The position numbers and the translations under genes were made by a program. The notes below the pieces were generated by a model. It searched no databases and was not told where the DNA came from. It saw only the letters and a list, made by a program, of their open reading frames with translations. A stretch of DNA of 64,000 bases, from positions 744,001-808,000 of the forward strand of contig OX638353.1 of NCBI GenBank assembly GCA_951813255.1, read 5' to 3'. Shown here one piece after another: positions 52,253 through 60,289 of the stretch. The first letter of the stretch is position 1. Every line of letters begins with the position of its first letter. The DNA is from an uncultured Dehalococcoidia bacterium (GTDB lineage Bacteria > Chloroflexota > Dehalococcoidia > Lucifugimonadales > JAAXIE01).

Positions 52253-52333
52253 ACTACCAGGGAGACCGCAGGGGCCTGACCCCAGCACAGAAGCCCATAA
52301 CACAACCCCATAACAGAACAAGGAGAACTAGCC

Positions 52334-53350
52334 ATGAGTGGACTGGTAGATGCAGACGGCCACATAAGAGACACGGAACAATATTACAGACAGTATATGG
52401 AGTCACCCTACGATAAGCGTGGTCCTGTGGGCGTTGGCTTGGACGCCTTCGATCGTGCCATGTTCGGCACCCTCGGCGGTCCCGCCTACATAGATGCCCA
52501 GAACTGGATTGACATGCTCGACCAGTCGGGCATGGAGACTACCGTTCTCTTCCCCACCATCGGCCTCGGCGTCGGCTTCCTCAACGATCCCGACTACGCG
52601 ACCGCGTTCTGCCGTGCCTACAACAACTATGTGTCCGAGGAGTTTTGCAAAGTCAGCCCGCGCCTTAAGGCCGTCGCGATTCTGCCTCTGCAGGTCCCGG
52701 ATGAGGCCGCCAAAGAAATACGGCGGGCGGTACAGGACCTGGGCCTGGTGGGTGGAATGCTGGCGGCCGACGGTCACTATCTTTTGGGCAAGCCCCAATA
52801 CGACGAACTGTATCGAGTATCGCAGGAACTGAACACGCCATTGGCAGTCCATGCTTCCGGCTCCCTTAAGGGCCGTGGTCCTGATGAATACCTGTTCGAG
52901 CGTCTGGTGCAGGCCCACTGCCTGTCCCATCCCTACGGCCTCATGCGCCAGATGACCAGCATGCTTTTCGACGGCGTGCCCGAGCGCTTCCCAGACCTGA
53001 AACTAGCCTATCTCGAAGCTGGCGCCACCTGGATACCCTACTGGATGGACCGCATGGACGAGGAGTACGAGATCCGCGGTGAAGTGGAAGCTCCTACGCT
53101 TACCAAGAAGCCCGGTGACTACATAGTCGAGGGGAATATCTGGGTCGCATGCGAGCCTGAAGAGCGACTGCTGCCTGAGACCCTGAAGGTCATCGGCGAT
53201 CACAAAGTCGTATTCGCCTCGGACTACCCCCACTGGGACGGCACCTTCCCCAACTCCCTGTTCGAGCTACAGAAGAGGCCCGATCTAACCGAGGAGCAGT
53301 TGGGCAAAATCCTCAGCGACAACCCCAAAGCCCTCTACGGCCTCGACTAG
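52334..53350 (+). CDS. ACMSD-type amidohydrolase/decarboxylase
   Basis: A 338-residue protein of amidohydrolase family 2. The N-terminal metal motif is altered to DADGHIRDTEQYYRQY. ETTVLFPTIGLGVGFLNDPD, PLAVHASGSLKGRG (His), LKLAYLEAGATWIPYWMDRM and VVFASDYPHWDGTFPN (Asp) follow. Relatives include 2-amino-3-carboxymuconate semialdehyde decarboxylase and gamma-resorcylate decarboxylase. AAGGAG precedes the ATG. It may carry out a non-oxidative decarboxylation in the pathway of its neighbours. Confidence 0.85.
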   Translation: MSGLVDADGHIRDTEQYYRQYMESPYDKRGPVGVGLDAFDRAMFGTLGGPAYIDAQNWIDMLDQSGMETTVLFPTIGLGVGFLNDPDYATAFCRAYNNYVSEEFCKVSPRLKAVAILPLQVPDEAAKEIRRAVQDLGLVGGMLAADGHYLLGKPQYDELYRVSQELNTPLAVHASGSLKGRGPDEYLFERLVQAHCLSHPYGLMRQMTSMLFDGVPERFPDLKLAYLEAGATWIPYWMDRMDEEYEIRGEVEAPTLTKKPGDYIVEGNIWVACEPEERLLPETLKVIGDHKVVFASDYPHWDGTFPNSLFELQKRPDLTEEQLGKILSDNPKALYGLD

Positions 53351-53366
53351 ACCGGTTCCCTGTTTG

Positions 53367-53424
53367 CCTCAGCCTCCGTGGGACGATGTATCGGTTGAGC
53401 TAACGATCCCCACGGAGGCTGAGG
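53367..53424. repeat. 16-bp perfect inverted repeat, 26-nt loop
   Basis: CCTCAGCCTCCGTGGG (53367-53382) and CCCACGGAGGCTGAGG (53409-53424) are perfect complements flanking a 26-nt loop, starting 17 bp after the amidohydrolase stop. There is no T-tract, so it is either an unusual terminator, an mRNA-protecting hairpin or an excised mobile-element scar. Confidence 0.8.
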
Positions 53425-53824
53425 GCACCCCTTGCTCTACCCCCCCGCCTGCCACATCGCAGAAGACGCCCGCTCCCGTCATCCCCCTAACAACCCGGCT
53501 TCATGGTTCCCTCTCTGGGTATGCCAATGTCCCCTTGACACGCTCCGCACAGGTGTTCTATCCTCATATCAGCGTGCGCCGAGGGCTGGCTCCGAGAGGT
53601 CATCTGGCGCGCGTTCGCTTGTCACACTCCTCTATGGAGATACAACGGACTTGAAAGACGCACCAGACTTGGGTCGAAGCCGCCGGCAGGACTGCTATTC
53701 GACGCTGTCGAATGTCGCTTGGTCTCAGTGCAGGAACATCGTGATGCTGTTTTCCCAGCCAGCATCTTGCGCACCGCGGCCGCAGCTGGCCCATAGCTGT
53801 CATTGCAGAGATTGCAGGATTCTC

Positions 53825-53953
53825 AGATACGAAAAAGCATGTTTCAGCTACAAACGTCCTGCAACCTCAGCTACAAACCTTGCATGCCCTTGCATATCTT
53901 GCCATAGCTGGCACGGCCCCAGCCTGCGTGGTAATGTGCAATCGCAGATACGA
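53825..53953. repeat. Short-word array, locus 3 (AGMTACRA plus TTGCA)
   Basis: Word A occurs at 53825-53832 (AGATACGA), 53846-53853 (AGCTACAA), 53869-53876 (AGCTACAA) and 53946-53953 (AGATACGA), with spacings 21, 23 and 77 nt. A locus-specific word B (TTGCA or TGCAA) recurs between and around them. The layout matches loci 1 and 2. Confidence 0.55.
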
Positions 53954-54027
53954 AAACGTGCCCGAATCGCACACGGACTGCATTAGCCACCGCATCCCTT
54001 AAACGCTCCTGAACTAAGGAGGATGCC

Positions 54028-55542
54028 ATGGTCCCTCAAGGCCCCAGCTTGGATGACCTAGAACAGGTCGCGGAGCTTTATGGCTTCAACCTGACCGAGA
54101 ACGACTTGGAGTCGTACCAAGGCCTCATGGAAGCTGCCCTGCAACGCTATGCCCGGCTGGAGGAACTCACTGAGCCCACCCTGCCGGTCAAGTACCCCCG
54201 CACCCCCGGCTATCGTCCCCAACCCGCCGACAACCCCTTGGGGGCATGGTACTGGCGCAGTGAAATCCGTGGAGCCTCATCCGGCCCGCTGTCAGGCAAG
54301 ACCGTCGCCATCAAGGACAACGTTTGCGTCGCTGGCGTTCCCATGATGAACGGCACCAGCACCCTCGAGGGATACATCCCCGATGTCGACGCCACCATCG
54401 TCACCCGCATTCTCGACGCTGGTGGACACATCCTCGGCAAAGCCGTTTGTGAAAGCCTCTGCTTCTCCGGCGGTAGCCACACCTCCGACACCGGCCCGGT
54501 CCGCAACCCCCACGCCCCCGGCTACTCGGCAGGAGGCTCCTCCAGCGGGAGCGCCGCCTTGGTCGCCGCGGGAGAAGTTGATCTGGCCATCGGTGGTGAC
54601 CAAGGCGGCTCCATACGCATCCCCGCCTGCTGGTGCGGCATCTACGGGCTCAAGCCCACCTACGGCTTGGTTCCCTACACCGGCGTCTTCCCCATCGAAC
54701 TCACCCTAGACCACACCGGGCCCATGGCCCGCACCGTGGCCGAAGTTGCCCAACTCCTCGAGGCCATAGCCGGTCCCGACGGCCTCGACCCCCGCCAGAG
54801 CGCAGGCCTCGCACCCCAATCCTACACCCAAGCCCTTACCGGCGACGCCAGTGGACTGCGCCTAGCCATAGTGGGTGAGGGATTCGGCTGGGAAGGACTG
54901 TCTGAAGACGACGTGGACGCCATGGTTGCCGACGCCGCCAGATCCTTCGGAGAAATCGGCGCCACCGTGGCCGACGTTTCCATACCTTGGCACCGCGACG
55001 GCCCCGCCGTCTGGCAGCCCATCGCCAACGAGGGCGCCACTCGCCTCATGGTCGAAGGCAACAGCATGGGCACCAACTGGAAAGGCCATTACCTCACAGG
55101 CTTGCTCGACGTCTACGCCCGTGGTCGCATATCCCGTGCCGACGACCTCTCCGACTCTACCAAACTCACCGTGCTCTACGGTCACTACATGCAGCAGCGC
55201 TATCACGGCCGCTACTACGCCAAAGCCCAGAACCTCTCCCGGTCCCTCAAGGCCGCCTACGACGAAGCCTTCGAGCAATACGACCTTCTGGTCATGCCCA
55301 CCCTCCCAATGAAGGCCACGCCTCTTCCCGATGCCGACGTCAGCCGCGAGGAGTACATGGACCGGGCCTTCGAGATGCTGGCCAACACCTGCTGCTTCAA
55401 CGTTACCGGCCACCCGGCCATCAACGTCCCCATCGGCATGTCCGACGGCCGCCCCGTGGGCATGATGCTCGTAGGCCGCACCGGCGAGGACGCCACCGTC
55501 CTCCGCGCCGCCGACGCCTACCAGAAGCAGTTGGCACGCTGA
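54028..55542 (+). CDS. Amidase signature family amidase, second paralogue
   Basis: A 504-residue amidase. Catalytic K96 (KTVAIKDNVCVAGVPMMNGT), cis-Ser in GYSAGGSSSGSAALVAAG, nucleophile in IGGDQGGSIRIPACWCG. The CWCGIYGLKPTYG segment and the Cys-containing CESLCFSGG match the wide-spectrum amidases often encoded with nitrile hydratases, though no nitrile hydratase is here. The N-terminal about 60 residues are an extra helical domain. TAAGGAGG precedes the ATG. Confidence 0.88.
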   Translation: MVPQGPSLDDLEQVAELYGFNLTENDLESYQGLMEAALQRYARLEELTEPTLPVKYPRTPGYRPQPADNPLGAWYWRSEIRGASSGPLSGKTVAIKDNVCVAGVPMMNGTSTLEGYIPDVDATIVTRILDAGGHILGKAVCESLCFSGGSHTSDTGPVRNPHAPGYSAGGSSSGSAALVAAGEVDLAIGGDQGGSIRIPACWCGIYGLKPTYGLVPYTGVFPIELTLDHTGPMARTVAEVAQLLEAIAGPDGLDPRQSAGLAPQSYTQALTGDASGLRLAIVGEGFGWEGLSEDDVDAMVADAARSFGEIGATVADVSIPWHRDGPAVWQPIANEGATRLMVEGNSMGTNWKGHYLTGLLDVYARGRISRADDLSDSTKLTVLYGHYMQQRYHGRYYAKAQNLSRSLKAAYDEAFEQYDLLVMPTLPMKATPLPDADVSREEYMDRAFEMLANTCCFNVTGHPAINVPIGMSDGRPVGMMLVGRTGEDATVLRAADAYQKQLAR

Positions 55543-55584
55543 GGAATAGGTCCGGCCCCAAGCCGAGGGATGAAGAGAACGCGC

Positions 55585-55602
55585 CCCGGTGTTAACATCG
55601 GG
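55585..55602. promoter_or_regulatory. Near-perfect 18-bp palindrome upstream of the VOC gene
   Basis: CCCGGTGTTAACATCGGG reads the same on both strands except for one mismatched pair. It is centred on TTAA and lies 28 bp before the ATG at 55631, a suitable place for a dimeric repressor. Not matched to a known operator. Confidence 0.5.
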
Positions 55603-55630
55603 ACGCAAACCTGATGCAGGAGGTTAAGTC

Positions 55631-56005
55631 ATGAAAGTCCTACGCTTTCGGTCTTGGAACCTGAACGCTGACAAATTTCAGGACACCGTCAACTTCTATC
55701 GCAATGTCCTTGGCGCCGACGAGCGCACCTTCAACCAGGTTAACGGCGTCGACGTTTCACGAGTAGCCCTCGGCAACATGGTGGTTGGAGTCTTCGATGC
55801 AGAAGGTGGACCCCGTCCCGGCGTTCCTCATCACACCTTTGATATCGAAGGGCCGGAAGACCCACAGGACGCGGTGAAAGAGCTCGAGAGCCAAGGGATC
55901 GAGGTGCAGGGCGTCCGTGTCCACAACGAAGATAGCGGCTATTCCATCTACGTCAACGACCCATCGGGCAACCGCCTGGAGCTTTCCACCAGCCCGCCCG
56001 CTTAG
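55631..56005 (+). CDS. VOC-superfamily (glyoxalase/bleomycin-resistance-like) protein
   Basis: A 124-residue VOC-fold protein: NADKFQDTVNFYRNVLGADE, VGVFDAEGGPRPGVPHHTFD and SGYSIYVNDPSGNRLELS, the C-terminal metal-binding or closing motif. It could be an isomerase, dioxygenase or small-molecule-binding protein in the same pathway as its neighbours. Confidence 0.82.
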   Translation: MKVLRFRSWNLNADKFQDTVNFYRNVLGADERTFNQVNGVDVSRVALGNMVVGVFDAEGGPRPGVPHHTFDIEGPEDPQDAVKELESQGIEVQGVRVHNEDSGYSIYVNDPSGNRLELSTSPPA

Positions 56006-56054
56006 GGCGCACCGGTTGGTCTTGGCCTATTCCCAACTATGAAGGAGCCAAAAC

Positions 56055-56450
56055 ATGAGCACATCCATTGACGCGCAGAAGCCCATGGTTCTCCATGGTA
56101 CCCAGCCTTTGGACACCACCCCTCAGACCCGGGGCATGGAACGACGCCCCGGTATCGACAACAACACCACTGGAGCCAGCAAAATCTGGATGGGTAAGGT
56201 CACCTGCGTCCCCAACACCTTGGGGCCGGTTCACCACCACGGCGACGCTGAGACAGCCGCCTACGTGCTTAGCGGTTCGATCAGGGTGTACTTTGGCGAG
56301 GACTTCAAGGAATACATCGACGCCTATCCCGGCGACTACCTCTACGTACCCGCCAACACCTTGCACATTGAGGGCAACGTCACCGACGAGCCCGCCGAGG
56401 CAGTCCTCACACGCGGACCGGACAACATCGTCGTGAACGTGGGCGAATAG
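56055..56450 (+). CDS. Cupin-domain protein
   Basis: A 131-residue cupin. Motif 1 is GPVHHHGDAETAAYVLSGSI (H-x-H-x3-4-E), and the second strand is AYPGDYLYVPANTLHIEGNV. Likely metal-dependent. GAAGGAG precedes the ATG. It is the last gene of the block and is followed by a hairpin. Confidence 0.82.
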   Translation: MSTSIDAQKPMVLHGTQPLDTTPQTRGMERRPGIDNNTTGASKIWMGKVTCVPNTLGPVHHHGDAETAAYVLSGSIRVYFGEDFKEYIDAYPGDYLYVPANTLHIEGNVTDEPAEAVLTRGPDNIVVNVGE

Positions 56451-56477
56451 CCCTCCAGCCCCCCAAGAACAACATGG

Positions 56478-56511
56478 AGTGGCCCCGGGTTATGAATCCG
56501 ACGGGGCCACT
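56478..56511. terminator. Bidirectional-type hairpin between convergent genes
   Basis: AGTGGCCCCG (56478-56487) and CGGGGCCACT (56502-56511) make a perfect 10-bp stem with a 14-nt loop. It lies between the cupin gene and a convergent lipoprotein gene. No U-run follows, so termination is probable but not certain. Confidence 0.6.
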
Positions 56512-56536
56512 TGCTAACCGCTGCAATGGGTGTGGT

Positions 56537-57700
56537 TTATTGGGCCACGAAAGTCTCGGTAGTGTTGTCGTTCACTACGATCGTGTACTCCACACCTGAT
56601 TCGAAGTCGGAGCCTAGTGGGATGGAGGTTTCTACCACAGGAAAGTCCGCAGTGCATATGACGAATTGGTCTGCCACCTCATGATGGGTGACCTCAATCT
56701 CAATCTCGGTAGGTTGAGTGCGCTTGATCTGATACCCATTAAACCGGGAGCACCCACTCCCCTTGGGCATCCCAGAAACGACCCGCAATGAGTACTGGGG
56801 TGGCGCACTTTCCATTACATTCAACTCGACGGTATCAACGAGCGAAGGTGCGATCAGGGAACGTGGGAACCTATCCTCCGGCAGCGAGAAAGCCCCAGTC
56901 ACCTTCCCGTTCACTACAATCCGGTAGCTCTCTCCAGGTGCGAGAGACGCCTCGGTACGGGCAATAGACTCCAGTTCCACCAAGTTCTCGTCGCACGGAA
57001 TAGCCCAAGCTGTCGGCGGAGGCTGCATTAACGTTACCGTGACGTTGAGGTCGTTGCCGTCCGCTCCCAGAGTCTCGGCCCCCGGACGGGAACACCCTTC
57101 CGTGGTTGACCGGTAATACTTGACCATCACCAGCAACTCCGGGTCGCCGGGTATCCACTCTGCGCTGATGACCTGCACCGGGACCTCGACCCAAGTTCGC
57201 CAGTCGCCGGTATCACTCTGCTCCACAAGCTCCGGCGGAGGCTCCACCAACACCAGTACCATGTCCACATTGGTGGGTCTCCCGCGCGTGATTACCTCGT
57301 ATGCGGTGTCGTTGATGAAAGCCAGCCTGCCATCGGCCTCGATGATTCGCGCCGTTACTGAATAGCTATTCCTGTCAGAGATATCACCCGTGTTGTACCC
57401 CACCCGAAACTCTATGGGCACTTGCCCCGGATCCGATATGACTTGGCGAACGATGAGAGGAGCGGCTGCGTCGGCCAACGATACATCTCGAAGTTCGACT
57501 TCAAGGCGGGCACCAGGCGTCAGCGCGATCCTTTCGCGGTAGGTCACAGACCCTGTTACCCATTCGTCGGGGTTCTGTCCCGAAGTCACCTCCACCGTGC
57601 CGCGGCGCTCGGCCGAGTCGCCGCCACAAGCGATTGCTGCTAGCAACAGCACTCCTATGGCGATCATCGCTTGCAGGCTGGTCTTGAACGTGCTCAACAT
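56537..57700 (-). CDS. YbaY/YscW-like multi-domain lipoprotein
   Basis: A 387-residue lipoprotein. Signal peptide with lipobox LLAAIAC (Cys after AIA). The first domain (GSVTYRERIALTPGARLEVE, then LRDVSLADAAAPLIVRQVIS and VPIEFRVGYN) matches the YbaY family. The rest is beta-rich and unassigned, with an ending EYTIVVNDNTTETFVAQ that repeats an earlier motif SYRIVVNGKVTGAF. Start taken at the ATG at 57698-57700 after AGGTGG; an ATG at 57724 is equally possible. It is probably outer-leaflet anchored. Confidence 0.72.
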   Translation of the reverse strand: MLSTFKTSLQAMIAIGVLLLAAIACGGDSAERRGTVEVTSGQNPDEWVTGSVTYRERIALTPGARLEVELRDVSLADAAAPLIVRQVISDPGQVPIEFRVGYNTGDISDRNSYSVTARIIEADGRLAFINDTAYEVITRGRPTNVDMVLVLVEPPPELVEQSDTGDWRTWVEVPVQVISAEWIPGDPELLVMVKYYRSTTEGCSRPGAETLGADGNDLNVTVTLMQPPPTAWAIPCDENLVELESIARTEASLAPGESYRIVVNGKVTGAFSLPEDRFPRSLIAPSLVDTVELNVMESAPPQYSLRVVSGMPKGSGCSRFNGYQIKRTQPTEIEIEVTHHEVADQFVICTADFPVVETSIPLGSDFESGVEYTIVVNDNTTETFVAQ

Positions 57701-57800
57701 GGCGCCACCTAACCATTGCTTCATGCGGCCCTTGCTCGGGCTTACAAACTTGTGACGCAAGCCAACCACGGTTTGTTCCGTGGAGCTTGAAGTCCCCGAT

Positions 57801-57852
57801 AATGTGGCCGCGGCCATACCGCTCAGAATGTGGCCGGGGTCATACCGTTCAG
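57801..57852. repeat. 26-bp direct tandem duplication
   Basis: Two copies of AATGTGGCCGNGGNCATACCGNTCAG (57801-57826, 57827-57852) differ at 3 of 26 positions. It sits upstream of the lipoprotein gene and could be a duplicated regulatory site or slippage product. Confidence 0.75.
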
Positions 57853-57867
57853 GAAAGCCCGCCGACG

Positions 57868-59031
57868 CTACAGGATCCCTTCCAAGAGGGAAACGCCTTC
57901 GTCGACTGTCATGGTGCGGGGGTTGAACTGCATCTGGGGCTCCGTCAAAGCGCGTGCTGTGATGCGCGGGAGGTCTCCCGCCCCTACGCCAATGTCCTGC
58001 AAGCGGGTGTTTATCCTGCAGCGCTGCATCATGCCTCTCAGGGCCTGAGCGACTTCGTTCAGTGATGAGCAGCGCATAGCCCTCAACAAAGGGTCCAGTT
58101 TGCGCTCAAATGTTGGTGCGTTCCAGTCCAGAAAAGCGGGCAGCGTCACACTGACGGCTTCGCCATGGACGGTATCGAAAAACAGGCTGAGGGGCGTTCC
58201 GAAGGCATGGGGGGCAGTGGTACGCGCGCTGCTGTAGGCCATGCCGGACAGCGAAGACGCCAGCGCGCACTTGGCCCGAGCATCGGCATTGCCTTCTATA
58301 CATGACGATTCTAAGTTGTCCCTGTACAGGCTAATGCACTCCAACGCCAGCACGTCTGACACGGGCTGAGCATGGGATGACCAATATGCTTCGAAGGCAC
58401 TGGTGAAGGCGTCCATTCCCGTTGCCGCCGCGAGATCCGGAGGCATGGAGACTACGAGGTCCGGGTCTACGATGGCCACCTTGGGAAAGAGGCCTGGATG
58501 AGCAAGGGGATATCGTACGGACGCTTCCTTGTCCCAGGTCACCGCAAAGGGGGTGACTTCACTGCTGCTTCCCGACGTCGTGGGCACGGCAATGCAGGGG
58601 AGTCCCTTAAAGTCGATAAGCTTGGGGTCACGTTGATAGGACATGAGGTCGGCGGGGCCCGGTGCCAATAGCGCGGTGATCTTGCCCACGTCGAGAGGGC
58701 TTCCGCCGCCTATGGCCACCACGATGTTGCATTCGTTGCTACGACAGAGGTCGATTGCCTGCTGTGTTACTTCGGGTGACGGGTTGGTAGGGACCTGTTC
58801 GAACAGTGTGATTCGATGCGAGTTCAGGCCTTGGCAGACGGCGTCGAGGACACCGTTGGCTCGCAGGCTGCTCCGCCCCGTTATCAGCAAGACCGATGCG
58901 TTGGGGCCGGCCCATTCATCCACTAGCTGCGGCAGCTGGCGTAACTGCCCCGCTCCGAATACGAAGCGCGTGGGTTGCGAGTACTCGAAGGCCTCCCGCG
59001 CAGCGGGCGACGGAACGTGGCCTTGGCTCAT
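57868..59031 (-). CDS. Iron-containing (group III) alcohol dehydrogenase
   Basis: A 387-residue Fe-ADH. NAD motif IGGGSPLDVGKITALLA, VPTTSGSSSEVTPFAVTWD, metal ligands in ATGMDAFTSAFEAYWSSHAQ (Asp, His), ARTTAPHAFGTPLS (His) and DTVHGEAVSVTLP (His). It oxidises alcohols or reduces aldehydes, or acts as a maleylacetate-reductase-type enzyme. Its start overlaps the stop of the sulfotransferase-like gene by 4 nt. Confidence 0.88.
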   Translation of the reverse strand: MSQGHVPSPAAREAFEYSQPTRFVFGAGQLRQLPQLVDEWAGPNASVLLITGRSSLRANGVLDAVCQGLNSHRITLFEQVPTNPSPEVTQQAIDLCRSNECNIVVAIGGGSPLDVGKITALLAPGPADLMSYQRDPKLIDFKGLPCIAVPTTSGSSSEVTPFAVTWDKEASVRYPLAHPGLFPKVAIVDPDLVVSMPPDLAAATGMDAFTSAFEAYWSSHAQPVSDVLALECISLYRDNLESSCIEGNADARAKCALASSLSGMAYSSARTTAPHAFGTPLSLFFDTVHGEAVSVTLPAFLDWNAPTFERKLDPLLRAMRCSSLNEVAQALRGMMQRCRINTRLQDIGVGAGDLPRITARALTEPQMQFNPRTMTVDEGVSLLEGIL

Positions 59032-60200
59032 TGCCCTGCGTATAACCGGTTCAGATTGGCGTGCTTCGCAGGGTTGAGATCGCGTCCCTGCAGGGCCGGA
59101 TGGTCAGGAGCATAGCGATGTGCTCGAAACACAGCATTGGCCCACTCGGTAGCTCCCGCCATCACCGATGCGGAGGGCTGAGTTCCCGCCTCGGTCTGGA
59201 CAGCCAGCCTCGACGGGCGCTGCACACCGAATGGGTTGATGTACTCCCACACTACCTGCCGGGCAGGCGTCACCTCGAACACGCGGCCTGGCGCTCCTTC
59301 ACATATCAGCGTGTTGCCGTTGGGAAGGCGCTCGCTGCTGCTGATGTTGTAGCTGTAGAAGGAGATAGGCGGGTCGCCACGATACTCCCAGCCGGTCTCG
59401 TTCGTGTTTGGGTCTACCTCGAGGATTCGCGAGAAGTTCACGCCTCGACGGTGGGCTCCGTTGTCGAATAGCAGTATCCGGCCGCTGTCTAGGTGGGTAG
59501 GATGGTGCTGGTGGGATATCTGGCCCGGACCCCATTTCCACCGGAAGTTGCCCGTCGCCTTGTCCACGATGGCAATCACGCTAGTCTGACGGAAGCTCAC
59601 CAGCAGGTCGCCGTTGGGCATAACGTTCAGCGTATTCTGGTGCGTCCACTCGCGGCGCCCCTCCAAAGGACATATGAGGTCTTCATCCACATCAAGGTGC
59701 TGCCAGGCGTGCCACTCCCACACCACCTGACCGCCGGGAGTGACTTCCTGCACCACGTCGCTGACCATCTCTCTGGGGTCGTTGTCGCTGGTATAGCCTC
59801 CCTGCACCTTGGCCGATAGGTCTTCAGGCATGCGCTCGAAGAGCAAAGCCAGCGTGTTCCCATTGGGTAGACGCTCGAAGTCGTGGTGCACCATCGGGTC
59901 GTCCAGCTCCCACACTAGGTTGCTGTCCCAGTCCAGCTCTTCCAGCTTGGAGGAAGACCCACCGATGTTCCCCACGTCCACGGTCGTGGGCGGGTTGGAG
60001 CGAAGGAGAAGATTGCCATTGGGTAAAAGGTAGCCGTAGTCGATGCCAGCTTCGGAACGCCATGTATGGCAGACCCGCCCCTCCATATCCAGCAGATAGG
60101 CATTCTTGCCTCCGCCCGTACAGATGATGGTATATCCGCGGAAGGCGCGACTGGGAGAATAGTGGATAAGTCCCGAAGGGTGATGGGATGACCAGCCCAT
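59028..60200 (-). CDS. Aryl-sulfate sulfotransferase-like beta-propeller protein
   Basis: A 390-residue protein of the arylsulfotransferase (ASST) or PQQ-like propeller group. Repeated blocks such as YGYLLPNGNLLL, HHDFERLPNGNTLALLFER, NTLNVMPNGDLLVSFRQTSV and ERLPNGNTLICEGAPGRVFE recur at blade intervals; HQHHPTHLDSGRILLFDNG contains the His region typical of the active site. Known ASSTs move sulfate from a phenolic sulfate to a phenol. No signal peptide is seen, unlike most family members. It overlaps the Fe-ADH gene by 4 nt and is probably co-translated. Confidence 0.75.
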   Translation of the reverse strand: MGWSSHHPSGLIHYSPSRAFRGYTIICTGGGKNAYLLDMEGRVCHTWRSEAGIDYGYLLPNGNLLLRSNPPTTVDVGNIGGSSSKLEELDWDSNLVWELDDPMVHHDFERLPNGNTLALLFERMPEDLSAKVQGGYTSDNDPREMVSDVVQEVTPGGQVVWEWHAWQHLDVDEDLICPLEGRREWTHQNTLNVMPNGDLLVSFRQTSVIAIVDKATGNFRWKWGPGQISHQHHPTHLDSGRILLFDNGAHRRGVNFSRILEVDPNTNETGWEYRGDPPISFYSYNISSSERLPNGNTLICEGAPGRVFEVTPARQVVWEYINPFGVQRPSRLAVQTEAGTQPSASVMAGATEWANAVFRAHRYAPDHPALQGRDLNPAKHANLNRLYAGQ

Positions 60201-60289
60201 GGTGCACAGCTCCTGGTTCCAGTTTGCCAGCAGTCAGGCCCGAACGTTGCGAGTGTATCGGCGGCCAGAGTGGCCGTCAACGCTGGGCG

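Larger units (their letters stand above)
53351..54027. other. 677-bp gene-free stretch with hairpin and word array
   Basis: No credible gene; an open frame at 53432-53986 is judged spurious because it has no ribosome-binding site and its C-terminal part translates the repeated words. It holds a 16-bp inverted repeat (53367-53424) and the locus 3 word array (53825-53953), and ends in TAAGGAGG before the amidase start. Confidence 0.65.

Noticed and set aside
53432..53986. 184-codon plus-strand frame
   Set aside because: Low-complexity, no start context, and its later part translates the locus 3 words.
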